Below are positions 39,769-47,148 of a stretch of 64,000 bases of DNA, in pieces. The DNA is from an uncultured Collinsella sp. (GTDB lineage: Bacteria; Actinomycetota; Coriobacteriia; Coriobacteriales; Coriobacteriaceae): positions 7,596 through 71,595 of the forward strand of contig UQZM01000004.1 of assembly GCA_900545615.1 (NCBI GenBank), given 5' to 3'. Both the position numbers and the translations under genes were made by a program. Each line of letters begins with the position of its first letter. Position 1 is the first letter of the stretch. Under the pieces are notes generated by a model. It saw only the letters and a program-made list of their open reading frames with translations, was not told where the DNA came from and searched no databases.

Positions 39769-40587
39769 CTAGAGCTCTAGCGTGAGGGTGACAGGGCAGT
39801 GGTCGCTGCCGAAGATGTCGCCACGGATACCGGTGTCGCGTACGTTGTCGGCGATTGCGTCGCTTACCAGGAAGTAGTCGATGCGCCAGCCTGCGTTGTT
39901 CTTGCGGGCATTAAAGCGGTAGCTCCACCAGCTGTAGACGCCCTCGACGTCGGGGTTTGCCGCGCGCCAGGTATCGGTAAACCCGGAGTTGAGCAGCTCG
40001 GTAAACTTGCCGCGCTCCTCGTCCGAAAAGCCTGCGTTGCCGCGGTTGGACTTGGGGTTCTTAAGGTCGATTTCCTCGTGCGCCACGTTAAAGTCGCCAC
40101 AGGTCACGACGGGCTTGCCGGTCTCGCGCTCGAGTCCCGTCAAAAAGCCGCGATAGGCATCATCCCAGGCCATGCGCACGTCGATGCGCGCGAGCTCATT
40201 TTGCGCGTTGGGCGTATAGACGTCGACAAACCAAAACTTGTCGAACTCGAGCGCGCAGACGCGGCCCTCGGTTGCGGCTTGGGCGACGAGCTCGGCCGCC
40301 TCGCCCTCGCCGGCGTAGGGCAGCAGCGCATCGGCACGCAGTACGCGCAGCGGTTCCTGGCGGCTAAAGACCGCAGTGCCCGAATAGCCTTTACGCTCGG
40401 CGTAGCTCCAGGTTTGGTGATAATCGGGCAGGTCAATATCGACCTGGCCTTCTTGCAGCTTGGTCTCTTGCAGCGCCAGGATATCGACGTCGAGTTCTTG
40501 CGCGATCTGGATAAAGCTCGGGTCCTTTTTGAGCACGGCGCGCAGGCCGTTGACGTTCCACGAGGCAAAGGTGTAAGTCTGAGGCAT
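39769..40587 (-). CDS. xth: Exodeoxyribonuclease III
   Basis: AP endonuclease/3'-5' exonuclease of base excision repair, 272 residues. Motifs seen: FASWNVNGLRAVL (Asn), LALQETKLQ (Glu), DVYTPNAQNE, GDFNVAHEEIDL (Asp/Asn), and the C-terminal IDYFLVSDA and GSDHCPVTL (Asp-His). GAAAGG precedes ATG 40587 on the minus strand. It is convergent with the ECF operon and divergent from the sirtuin gene. Confidence 0.95.
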   Translation of the reverse strand: MPQTYTFASWNVNGLRAVLKKDPSFIQIAQELDVDILALQETKLQEGQVDIDLPDYHQTWSYAERKGYSGTAVFSRQEPLRVLRADALLPYAGEGEAAELVAQAATEGRVCALEFDKFWFVDVYTPNAQNELARIDVRMAWDDAYRGFLTGLERETGKPVVTCGDFNVAHEEIDLKNPKSNRGNAGFSDEERGKFTELLNSGFTDTWRAANPDVEGVYSWWSYRFNARKNNAGWRIDYFLVSDAIADNVRDTGIRGDIFGSDHCPVTLTLEL

Positions 40588-40722
40588 GGTGTCCTTTCGA
40601 CGGGGTTGGCAGGCTTAAGATTAGCGCAACAGGGGCGGGGTGGGCTCCGCGCATGCTGACTTAAAGGCCGCATGCTGGGACGTCGCCCAACGCTGCCCGA
40701 CTAACAAGGACGGAGGACTCAT

Positions 40723-41475
40723 ATGACGCAGGCAATATCGGACCCCAGGCAGGCCTCCGCCGCGCTGGCGGAGCTGTTCAATACCCACGAGCGCGTGGTG
40801 TTCTTTGGCGGCGCTGGTGTTTCCACGGCAAGCGGCATTCCCGATTTTCGCAGCGTGGACGGCCTGTATCACCAGCAGTTTGCCTATCCGCCCGAGACCA
40901 TGCTGTCGCATAGCTTTTACGAGGCGCATCCGGCCGAGTTCTTCGACTTTTACCGCACCAAGATGATCGCGCTTAACGCTAAGCCCAACCGCTGCCACAC
41001 CAAGCTGGCCGAGCTGGAGCGCGCCGGCAAGCTCGACGCCGTGGTGACGCAAAACATCGACGGCCTGCATCAGATGGCCGGCTCACAGCGCGTGTTCGAG
41101 CTGCACGGATCGGTCCATCGCAACATTTGCCAGTCGTGCGGCGCGGTCTATAGCGCCGAGTGGATTTGCTCGCGCGAGCACGAGGATGCCGCGGGCGTGC
41201 CTGCGTGCCCCGCGTGCGGCGGCCGCATCAAGCCCGATGTAGTGCTCTACGAAGAGCCGCTCGACGAGCATGTGTTGACCGGTGCCGTTGCCGCCATCGC
41301 CGCCGCCGATGCCCTCATTGTGGGCGGGACCTCGCTCGTGGTGTATCCGGCGGCAGGCCTTACGCGATACTTTACCGGCGATACGCTGGCCATATGCAAC
41401 CTTGCTCCCACCGATCAGGATGCAAATGCCGACCTGCTGATTTCTTGCGACATCGCGGCCGCGTTTGCGTTCTAG
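40723..41475 (+). CDS. NAD-dependent protein deacylase, SIR2 family
   Basis: Sirtuin that removes acyl groups from lysine using NAD. The 250 residues show FFGGAGVSTASGIPDFRS, TQNIDGLHQ, the catalytic His in FELHGSVHRN, a zinc site CQSC...CPAC, and GTSLVVYPAAGL. A long-form bacterial CobB or a class U sirtuin are both possible. GACGGAGGA precedes ATG 40723. It is followed by the folP-folK gene with a gap of 95 bp. Confidence 0.92.
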   Translation: MTQAISDPRQASAALAELFNTHERVVFFGGAGVSTASGIPDFRSVDGLYHQQFAYPPETMLSHSFYEAHPAEFFDFYRTKMIALNAKPNRCHTKLAELERAGKLDAVVTQNIDGLHQMAGSQRVFELHGSVHRNICQSCGAVYSAEWICSREHEDAAGVPACPACGGRIKPDVVLYEEPLDEHVLTGAVAAIAAADALIVGGTSLVVYPAAGLTRYFTGDTLAICNLAPTDQDANADLLISCDIAAAFAF

Positions 41476-41570
41476 CCCGCGCGCGCGGATACAATAGAAA
41501 GACTGAGTGCAAAGCGACCCCGCCGCCAGCTCCCCAGACTCGGCGGCGTGGGCATTTTAGGAGGATGTTC

Positions 41571-43319
41571 ATGGCGAACGACAGCAAGACATGGCGGTGC
41601 GGAAAGTACGAGCTCAGCTTTGACCGTCCGCGCATCATGGGCGTCCTCAACGTGACGCCCGATTCGTTTAGCGATGGCGGGGAGCACTTCGATCCGGATG
41701 CCGCCATCGAGTACGGCCTGGCGATGCTCGACGCCGGCGCCGACATCATCGACGTGGGCGGCGAGTCCACGCGCCCCGGCTTTACCCCGGTCAACCCCGA
41801 CGAGGAGGCTCGCCGCGTGCTGCCCGTGGTGCGCGCGCTGGCCAAGGAGGGCGCCATCGTCTCGATCGACACGCGTCATGTGGCGGTTGCCAAGGCGGCC
41901 GTGCGCTGCGGCGCCTCGATCGTCAACGACGTGACCGGCTTCACCGATCCCAAGATGGTCGAGTTTGTTAAGACGAGCACCTGCGGCATCATCGTGATGC
42001 ATGCCGGCGAGGTCGACGCACCCGCCCGCACGCACGCGACGGTGCAGCTCGATACCTCGGCTGCGGCGTTTGTTGCCGAGAAGGCACGCGAAGCGGCTGC
42101 CGAGGCCGCGCGCGAGGCCGAGAAGCCGGCCCGTCGCCGTCGTGGCAAGTTGCTGGGCGAGCCTAAGCCGGAGGCCAAGCTTCCGGGCGGCGTGGTGCAG
42201 CCCTCGTTGCCGTTTGGCGAACCGGAGCCCACGTCCGAGCCTGTAACCGAGCTGGGGCAGGAGACGCCGGCCGCCGAGCAGGCAGCTGCCGCCGAGACCG
42301 TCGCGCCCGCGCCCGAGGCCGCGTCCGCAGCCACCGAGGCCGCATCGGAGTCCAATGACCGCCTGGCCGCCATGATGCGCCGCAGCGCCCGCCGCGAGGA
42401 GGCCTATGTGCCCACCTCGCAGCTCCGCCGCTTTACCCTGCCCGATTCTGCGCCCATCATGCGCCGCGTCATGGGCTTTCTGTCCGACCAGGCCCGCACG
42501 CTCATCCATGCCGGCGTGTCGCGCGACCGCATCTGCATCGATCCTGGCCCGGGCTTTGGTAAGTCGGCTAACGAGAACATCGTCATCCAGCGCGAGACTG
42601 CCAAGATGGCGTCACTGGGCTATCCGCTCATGTGTGCCGTGTCGCGCAAGCGCTTTGTGGGCGCCGTCTCGGGCGTGACCGAGGCCGCCGAGCGCGATGC
42701 CGCTACGTTTGGCGTGTGCCTGGGCGCCATCCAGGCCGGTGCCAACATCGTGCGCGTGCACGACGCCGCGGGTTTTGCGCAGTTCCTGAACGGCTACTGG
42801 GCGGTTGCCAAGCCACAGCCGCGCCGCGCGTTTGTGGCCGTGGGCTCCAACCTGGGGCATCGCTGCGACAACATCCGCGCCGCACGCGAGATGATCGCCG
42901 AGATTCCACTCACCTGCGTGTCCAACTCCTCCAAGATTTACGAGAGCGAGCCGGCCTACGAGACGCGCCAGGACGCGTTTGCCAACGCCGTCATCGAGAT
43001 CAAGACCGAGCTGGCGCCGCTGGTGCTGCTCGATGAGCTCATGAAGATCGAGGCCGAGCTGGGGCGCGACCGCTCCAAGAAGGCCAAGGCCAACGGTCCG
43101 CGCACCATCGACCTGGACCTGCTGTGGATGGATGGCGAGACCCACGGCGGCAAAAAGCTGCGCCTGCCGCATCCTCTCATTGGCGAGCGCGACTTTGTGC
43201 TGGTGCCGCTCGAGGACCTGATGCACGACCCGGCGCGGTTCTTCCGCTACAACGGTGTCGAGGTCAAGGAGCCCGAGGACCGCGTGGGCCATATCGTGGG
43301 CGAATTGGGGCGTATGTAG
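41571..43319 (+). CDS. FolP-FolK fusion: dihydropteroate synthase with inserted region + HPPK
   Basis: Folate biosynthesis protein of 582 residues. The DHPS part begins with IMGVLNVTPDSFSDGGEHF and VGGESTRPGFTPV, then SIDTRHVAVAKAA and IVNDVTG. After IIVMHAGE near residue 143 the barrel is interrupted by about 140 Ala/Glu/Pro-rich residues including RRRRGK. DHPS resumes at about 290 with IDPGPGFGKSANEN and VSRKRFVGA. From about residue 418 the HPPK domain runs with FVAVGSNLGHRCDNIRAA, AYETRQDAFANAVIEI and GPRTIDLDLLW. No FolB domain lies between. ATG 41571 follows AGGAGG. The next gene starts immediately after the stop. Confidence 0.9.
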   Translation: MANDSKTWRCGKYELSFDRPRIMGVLNVTPDSFSDGGEHFDPDAAIEYGLAMLDAGADIIDVGGESTRPGFTPVNPDEEARRVLPVVRALAKEGAIVSIDTRHVAVAKAAVRCGASIVNDVTGFTDPKMVEFVKTSTCGIIVMHAGEVDAPARTHATVQLDTSAAAFVAEKAREAAAEAAREAEKPARRRRGKLLGEPKPEAKLPGGVVQPSLPFGEPEPTSEPVTELGQETPAAEQAAAAETVAPAPEAASAATEAASESNDRLAAMMRRSARREEAYVPTSQLRRFTLPDSAPIMRRVMGFLSDQARTLIHAGVSRDRICIDPGPGFGKSANENIVIQRETAKMASLGYPLMCAVSRKRFVGAVSGVTEAAERDAATFGVCLGAIQAGANIVRVHDAAGFAQFLNGYWAVAKPQPRRAFVAVGSNLGHRCDNIRAAREMIAEIPLTCVSNSSKIYESEPAYETRQDAFANAVIEIKTELAPLVLLDELMKIEAELGRDRSKKAKANGPRTIDLDLLWMDGETHGGKKLRLPHPLIGERDFVLVPLEDLMHDPARFFRYNGVEVKEPEDRVGHIVGELGRM

Positions 43320-44021
43320 ATGATCGAGATGAATGCTGTTGTCGCCGGCACCGAGCTCGACGCGGCGCGCGACGCGGGCCGCGAGGGCGTGTCCGCGGGC
43401 TGGTGCGCGTGGAGCGCGGGCGATGCTTCGCTGACGTTTTCGCTGGTTGTGCGCCCCGATGTGAACATGCATGCCTTCCACGGCCTGCCGTTTGTGGCCG
43501 CGATGGGCATGATGGACGCGCTCGTGGGCACGGCATCGACGCCGGGGTTGGGCCTTGCCGGTAAGGTGGGTATCCAGTGGCCGAGCGACATTGTGTGCGG
43601 CGCGCCCGCATCTGAGACGTCGTTCGCGCGCGTTACCGTGAACGGCGGTGCCGGTGCCGCGGGCATGTTCGGTGCCGTGACGGTGGATATTGAGCTTTCG
43701 GCGTTGAGCGAGCTCGGTGTGGATGCGGCCGACGAAGCGCTGGTCGAGGAGTTGGCCGCCGCCGTGCTGACCCGTGTGGACACCTGGGCGGTTGTTGCCA
43801 ACACGCCGCAGGGCGCTGCCGGTCCGCTGGCTCCCGTGCTGGGCGAGTATTTCGACATGGTGCCGCTGCTGGGCCGCCAAGTTGCGGCGGTGTCGCCCAA
43901 CGGCTTGCCGCTTGCGGTCGGTGTGTTTGCGGGCCTGGACATCTGGGGTCGTGCGACCATCAAGACCGATGCCGGCGAGCAAGAGTTTCCGCCCGAGGCC
44001 GTACGGATTCGCGGACTGTAA
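43320..44021 (+). CDS. Divergent biotin-protein-ligase-like protein
   Basis: 233 residues resembling BirA by order of elements: TFSLVVRPDVNMHAFHGLPFVAAMGMMDAL, then VGIQWPSDIVCG in place of the K-W-P-N-D motif, and a C-terminal beta domain (LLGRQVAAVSPNGLPLAVGV...GRATIKT). The catalytic Lys of KWPND is Gln and the Asn is Ser, and the glycine-rich G-R-G-R biotinyl-AMP loop is not evident. It may therefore be inactive or have another role. It follows folP-folK with no gap. A genuine birA would be expected elsewhere. Confidence 0.55.
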   Translation: MIEMNAVVAGTELDAARDAGREGVSAGWCAWSAGDASLTFSLVVRPDVNMHAFHGLPFVAAMGMMDALVGTASTPGLGLAGKVGIQWPSDIVCGAPASETSFARVTVNGGAGAAGMFGAVTVDIELSALSELGVDAADEALVEELAAAVLTRVDTWAVVANTPQGAAGPLAPVLGEYFDMVPLLGRQVAAVSPNGLPLAVGVFAGLDIWGRATIKTDAGEQEFPPEAVRIRGL

Positions 44022-44056
44022 CGCGAGGCGCCCGCGTTCAAAGATAGCGATGATAA

Positions 44057-44093
44057 CAAGACCCTCCTCGGCTGTGCCGGGGAGGGTCTTGCT
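44057..44093 (+). terminator. Terminator after the folate operon
   Basis: Stem CAAGACCCTCC / GGAGGGTCTTG with additional CGG/CCG pairs and a small loop, followed by a short T-rich segment. Confidence 0.8.
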
Positions 44094-44119
44094 TGTCTGG
44101 GGAATGGGTTGTCAGCACC

Positions 44120-44160
44120 CTATTCCTCAAAACTGAAAATCTTTCGATTTTGAGGAATAG
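44120..44160. repeat. 41-bp palindrome, copy 1 (upstream of AAA ATPase)
   Basis: Arms CTATTCCTCAAAA and ATTTTGAGGAATAG enclose AT-rich sequence with TTTCGATT. Nearly identical copies occur at 44206-44246 and 45479-45519. Confidence 0.85.
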
Positions 44161-44205
44161 AATTAAGCCAGCTCGGCCTTTAACGAGGTATATTCGTTGC
44201 AGAGC

Positions 44206-44246
44206 CTATTCCTCAAAACTGAAAAATTTTCGTTTTTGAGGAATAG
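44206..44246. repeat. 41-bp palindrome, copy 2 (upstream of AAA ATPase)
   Basis: Same arms (CTATTCCTCAAAA / TTTTTGAGGAATAG) and length as copy 1, ending 26 bp before the ATPase start codon. Confidence 0.85.
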
Positions 44247-44272
44247 CGATAGAAGACCGCAGGGAGGCACCA

Positions 44273-45469
44273 ATGAAACTCATCAATAGAACGTCATATA
44301 TGGACACGTTGACGAGCCTTATTGGCGTGCCGGATATCAAGGTCATAACGGGCATTCGCCGTAGCGGTAAGTCAAAATTGCTCGAGGCCCTCCGCGATTA
44401 CGTGGAGGTAAATCTGTCCAATTCGAATGTCATCCATATCAATTACAACCTCGACGAGTTCGAGAGCCTGCTCGAATATCATGCCCTGCTCGCCTATGTA
44501 AAAGAGCATCGAGTGTCCGACAAGCAAAACTTCCTGCTTATCGACGAGGTTCAGATGTGCGACGGCTTTGAACGCGCGATCAACAGCCTCCATGCATCCG
44601 AGCAGTATGATATTTTCATTACCGGATCGAACGCCTTTTTGCTGTCAAGCGACCTGTCGACGCTCTTTACGGGGCGCACGTTCGAGATCGAGGTTTTCCC
44701 ATTCTCGTTTGAAGAGTATCGCTCCTATGGCGACGAGGGCGAGGTTGACCGCGACTTCGATGAGTACGCGAGAACCGGCGGTATGTCTGGCTCTTACCCT
44801 TATCCACTGCAGGAGCAGCGCTATCAATATCTCTCCAACGTCTTTAAGACGCTCATTGTGAGAGATATCGTGCAGCGGCATAACGTGAGAAACGAATCGG
44901 CGCTGCTGCGCATTGCCGATTACATGATGGACAACGTCTCCAACATAACGTCGGCGCGCAACATTACGGATGTTTTGAACGCGGATGGGCTAAAGATAAC
45001 GAACAAGACGGTCGGTGCGTACATGGGGTACCTGTGCGATGCGTTTGCCTTCTATAAAGTTCGTCGATATGACATTCGCGGCAAGAAATACCTTAGGAGC
45101 GGCGAGAAGTATTACCTGGCAGACCACGCGTTCAAATACGCACTGCTCGGTACACGCGATATGGACTGGGGTCGCGTGTACGAGAACATGGTGGCAATCG
45201 AGCTGCTGCGCCGCGGATATGAGGTATACGTCGGTGTGCTCTATAAAAAGGAAATAGACTTTGTGGCAATCAAGCGAAGCGAGAAGCTCTACATTCAGGT
45301 GAGCGACGACATCAGCTCGGATAAGACATTTGAACGCGAGATTTCACCACTGCTGAGCATTGGCGACGCGTACCCCAAGATGATTCTCGCCCGCACGCAT
45401 CACGAGGCCACGGACCGCAATGGGGTGCAGATTGTGGACCTGGCGAGGTGGCTGTGCGGCGAGGCCTAG
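44273..45469 (+). CDS. AAA_14 / DUF4143 ATP-binding protein
   Basis: A 398-residue ATPase. The N-terminal AAA_14 domain has Walker A TGIRRSGKSKLLE near residue 26, Walker B FLLIDEVQMCDGFE, sensor ITGSNAFLLSSDLS and TGRTFEIEVFPFSFEEY. The C-terminal DUF4143 region contains YENMVAIELLRRGYEVYVG and KKEIDFVAIKRSEKLYIQVS, which fits a PD-(D/E)XK nuclease-like core (E-x-D, Q/K). Function is unknown for the family. Codon use is less GC-rich than flanking genes, and three 41-bp palindromes surround it, so it is likely acquired. GGGAGG precedes ATG 44273. Confidence 0.85.
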   Translation: MKLINRTSYMDTLTSLIGVPDIKVITGIRRSGKSKLLEALRDYVEVNLSNSNVIHINYNLDEFESLLEYHALLAYVKEHRVSDKQNFLLIDEVQMCDGFERAINSLHASEQYDIFITGSNAFLLSSDLSTLFTGRTFEIEVFPFSFEEYRSYGDEGEVDRDFDEYARTGGMSGSYPYPLQEQRYQYLSNVFKTLIVRDIVQRHNVRNESALLRIADYMMDNVSNITSARNITDVLNADGLKITNKTVGAYMGYLCDAFAFYKVRRYDIRGKKYLRSGEKYYLADHAFKYALLGTRDMDWGRVYENMVAIELLRRGYEVYVGVLYKKEIDFVAIKRSEKLYIQVSDDISSDKTFEREISPLLSIGDAYPKMILARTHHEATDRNGVQIVDLARWLCGEA

Positions 45470-45478
45470 CAGAAAGTC

Positions 45479-45519
45479 CTATTCCTCAAAAACGAAAAAA
45501 TTTCGATTTTGAGGAATAG
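45479..45519. repeat. 41-bp palindrome, copy 3 (downstream of AAA ATPase)
   Basis: Same family as 44120 and 44206, in the gap of 99 bp between the ATPase stop and the convergent coaX stop. It begins 9 bp after the ATPase stop codon. Confidence 0.85.
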
Positions 45520-45568
45520 GACCGATGCGTTGCCTAGTTCGCCGCTCGCGCTCGACTTAAACCCCGCC

Positions 45569-46342
45569 TTACCCCTGCTCCTGCATGCGGCGGTAGATTT
45601 CGCAGATACCCTTGATGGTGAGCTGTCCGTCGACCACGTCGAAGGCATCGGTCGAATCGGCGACGATGCCGGCGAGACCGCCCGTGGCGATAACGGTGGC
45701 GTCCTCGCGGCCCAGCTCGCGCTTCATGCGCGCGACCAAGCCCTCGGCCATGGCGGCGGCGCCCATCACGGCGCCGACCTTGATGCACTCTTCGGTGTCG
45801 CGACCGATGGCGTGTTCGGGCGCCTCGAGCGGCACGCTGGCGAGCTTGGCGGCACGGGCGGCAAGCGCGTCCATGGAGATGCGGATGCCCGGCGCGATCG
45901 CCCCACCAATGTAATAACCGTCCTCATCGATGACGTCGATATTGGTCGCGGTGCCAAAGTCCACCACGATTGCCGGCGCGCCGTAGAAAGTCTCGGCCGC
46001 AACGGCGTTGGCGACGCGGTCGGCACCTACGGCCTGGGGGCGCGCCGCGCGCAGCTTGGTCACGGCGGCCGTCTGCGGCCCGATGACGATGGCGTCCGCC
46101 GCGATGCGGTCGGCCACGGCGTGCCACTCGCGCGAGAGCTGCGGCACCACGCCGGCAAAGGCGATCGCGTCGACCGCGTCGAGTGAGAGGTCGTACATCT
46201 TAAAGAAGCCCATCAGGCGTACGTGGATCTCGTCGGCGGTATAGGAGCGGTCGGTGGGCATGCGCCACGACTGCACCAGCTCGTCTCCGTCAAACAGGCC
46301 CATGGCCGTCTGCGTGTTTCCCATATCGATAGCGAGCAGCAT
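45569..46342 (-). CDS. coaX: Type III pantothenate kinase
   Basis: First step of CoA synthesis. The 257-residue protein begins MLLAIDMGNTQTAMGLF (phosphate loop D-x-G-N-T), with VGADRVANAVAAETFYG, VVDFGTATNIDVID and GGAIAPGIRISMDALAARAAKL, ending with IATGGLAGIVADST. The start at 46342 is preceded by GGAG; the frame upstream runs back through the tRNA region and is not coding. It is convergent with the AAA ATPase. Confidence 0.95.
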   Translation of the reverse strand: MLLAIDMGNTQTAMGLFDGDELVQSWRMPTDRSYTADEIHVRLMGFFKMYDLSLDAVDAIAFAGVVPQLSREWHAVADRIAADAIVIGPQTAAVTKLRAARPQAVGADRVANAVAAETFYGAPAIVVDFGTATNIDVIDEDGYYIGGAIAPGIRISMDALAARAAKLASVPLEAPEHAIGRDTEECIKVGAVMGAAAMAEGLVARMKRELGREDATVIATGGLAGIVADSTDAFDVVDGQLTIKGICEIYRRMQEQG

Positions 46343-46478
46343 GTCTACTCCAGGTGTCGGCGTAAAAGGACGCGCACCATTGTATACGCGCTGCCGGCGG
46401 CGCTCGGCTGCGATTCGTTTACGGTGATATGGGCTGAGGGGTTTAAATATGAAGGAATTATGCTCTACGAGATTTTCC

Positions 46479-46507
46479 TTGCCGTTTACCGAACTCCCGC
46501 GTAATAT
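46479..46507 (+). promoter_or_regulatory. Promoter of tRNA-fMet
   Basis: -35 TTGCCG (46479-46484), 17-bp spacer, -10 TAATAT (46502-46507), with the tRNA starting 31 bp downstream. Confidence 0.65.
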
Positions 46508-46538
46508 TCTTTCTTGCGCACATGAGGCGCCCAGACAT

Positions 46539-46615
46539 TGCGGGGTGGAGCAGTCTGGTAGCTCGCCGGGCTCATAACCCGGAGGTCGTAGGTTCAAATC
46601 CTGCCCCCGCGACCA
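46539..46615 (+). tRNA. Initiator tRNA-fMet (CAT anticodon), CCA encoded
   Basis: A 77-nt cloverleaf with D arm GAGCAGTCTGGTAGCTC, anticodon arm CCGGG-CTCATAA-CCCGG and T arm AGGTTCAAATCCT, ending ACCA. The three consecutive G-C pairs of the anticodon stem are the initiator hallmark. The first acceptor pair is T1-G72 (wobble) rather than Watson-Crick, consistent with the requirement for a weak 1-72 pair in formylated initiators. Confidence 0.95.
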
Positions 46616-46624
46616 AGAACTTGC

Positions 46625-46654
46625 AGCTCGTCGGCCTAGCCGGCGAGCTTTTTT
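46625..46654 (+). terminator. Terminator after tRNA-fMet
   Basis: Stem AGCTCGTCGGC / GCCGGCGAGCT (one wobble) followed by TTTTTT. Confidence 0.9.
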
Positions 46655-46703
46655 GTTATTTCGGGACCGTGTTTTCGATCCAATTCTCGGCCTCTCAAAC
46701 AAA

Positions 46704-47001
46704 ATCTCGATCTGTAACATCTAGACCCGATTTGGGCGGCTAGGTGTTACAGATCGAGATATACCGGTGGGCTTGGTCGTGTTTGTCTAAATCTGTAACA
46801 CGAGGGACGGTTTTTGCCGAGTAACCGTTACAGATTGAGATTTTCTAGCAGGCGGGTTTGGTTTGTCTCGATCTGTAACAGGTAGGGGTCAAAAGTGGGC
46901 CTAGCTGTTACAGATCTAGATTGTTGAGGATGGGCCGAGAGGAATGTCTCGATCTGTAACAGTAAGACCCAGTTTTGCCGCGTAACTGTTACAGATCGAG
47001 A
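46704..47001. repeat. Four-unit tandem hairpin array, about 81-bp period
   Basis: Four inverted repeats at 46704-46760, 46786-46840, 46866-46920 and 46947-47001. The arms are variants of TCTCGATCTGTAACA and its complement (15-16 bp, perfect in units 1 and 4), each with a variable loop of about 25 nt. Intervening 25-nt segments are also related (CCGRCGGG then TTTG). Start-to-start spacing is 81, 80 and 81 bp. No gene or CRISPR-associated gene is nearby. Confidence 0.9.
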
Positions 47002-47148
47002 CAAACCGACGGGCCGCCCCGCCCATCCCCATCCACCTGCCGCTACCTGCTGTCCGCCGATTTCCGTTGCGCTGCTGTATTCCCATGCCATATCCTCTAG
47101 ATAACTACGCGGCATCATCGCCGCCGCGCCTACAAGAGAGGAATGTCC

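Noticed and set aside
46343..46720. N-terminal extension of coaX
   Set aside because: It would be translated antisense through the tRNA gene and its promoter; MLLAIDMGNT is the family start.
46704..47001. CRISPR array
   Set aside because: Only four units; arms are palindromic and loops variable; the intervening sequences are related to each other; no cas genes are present.
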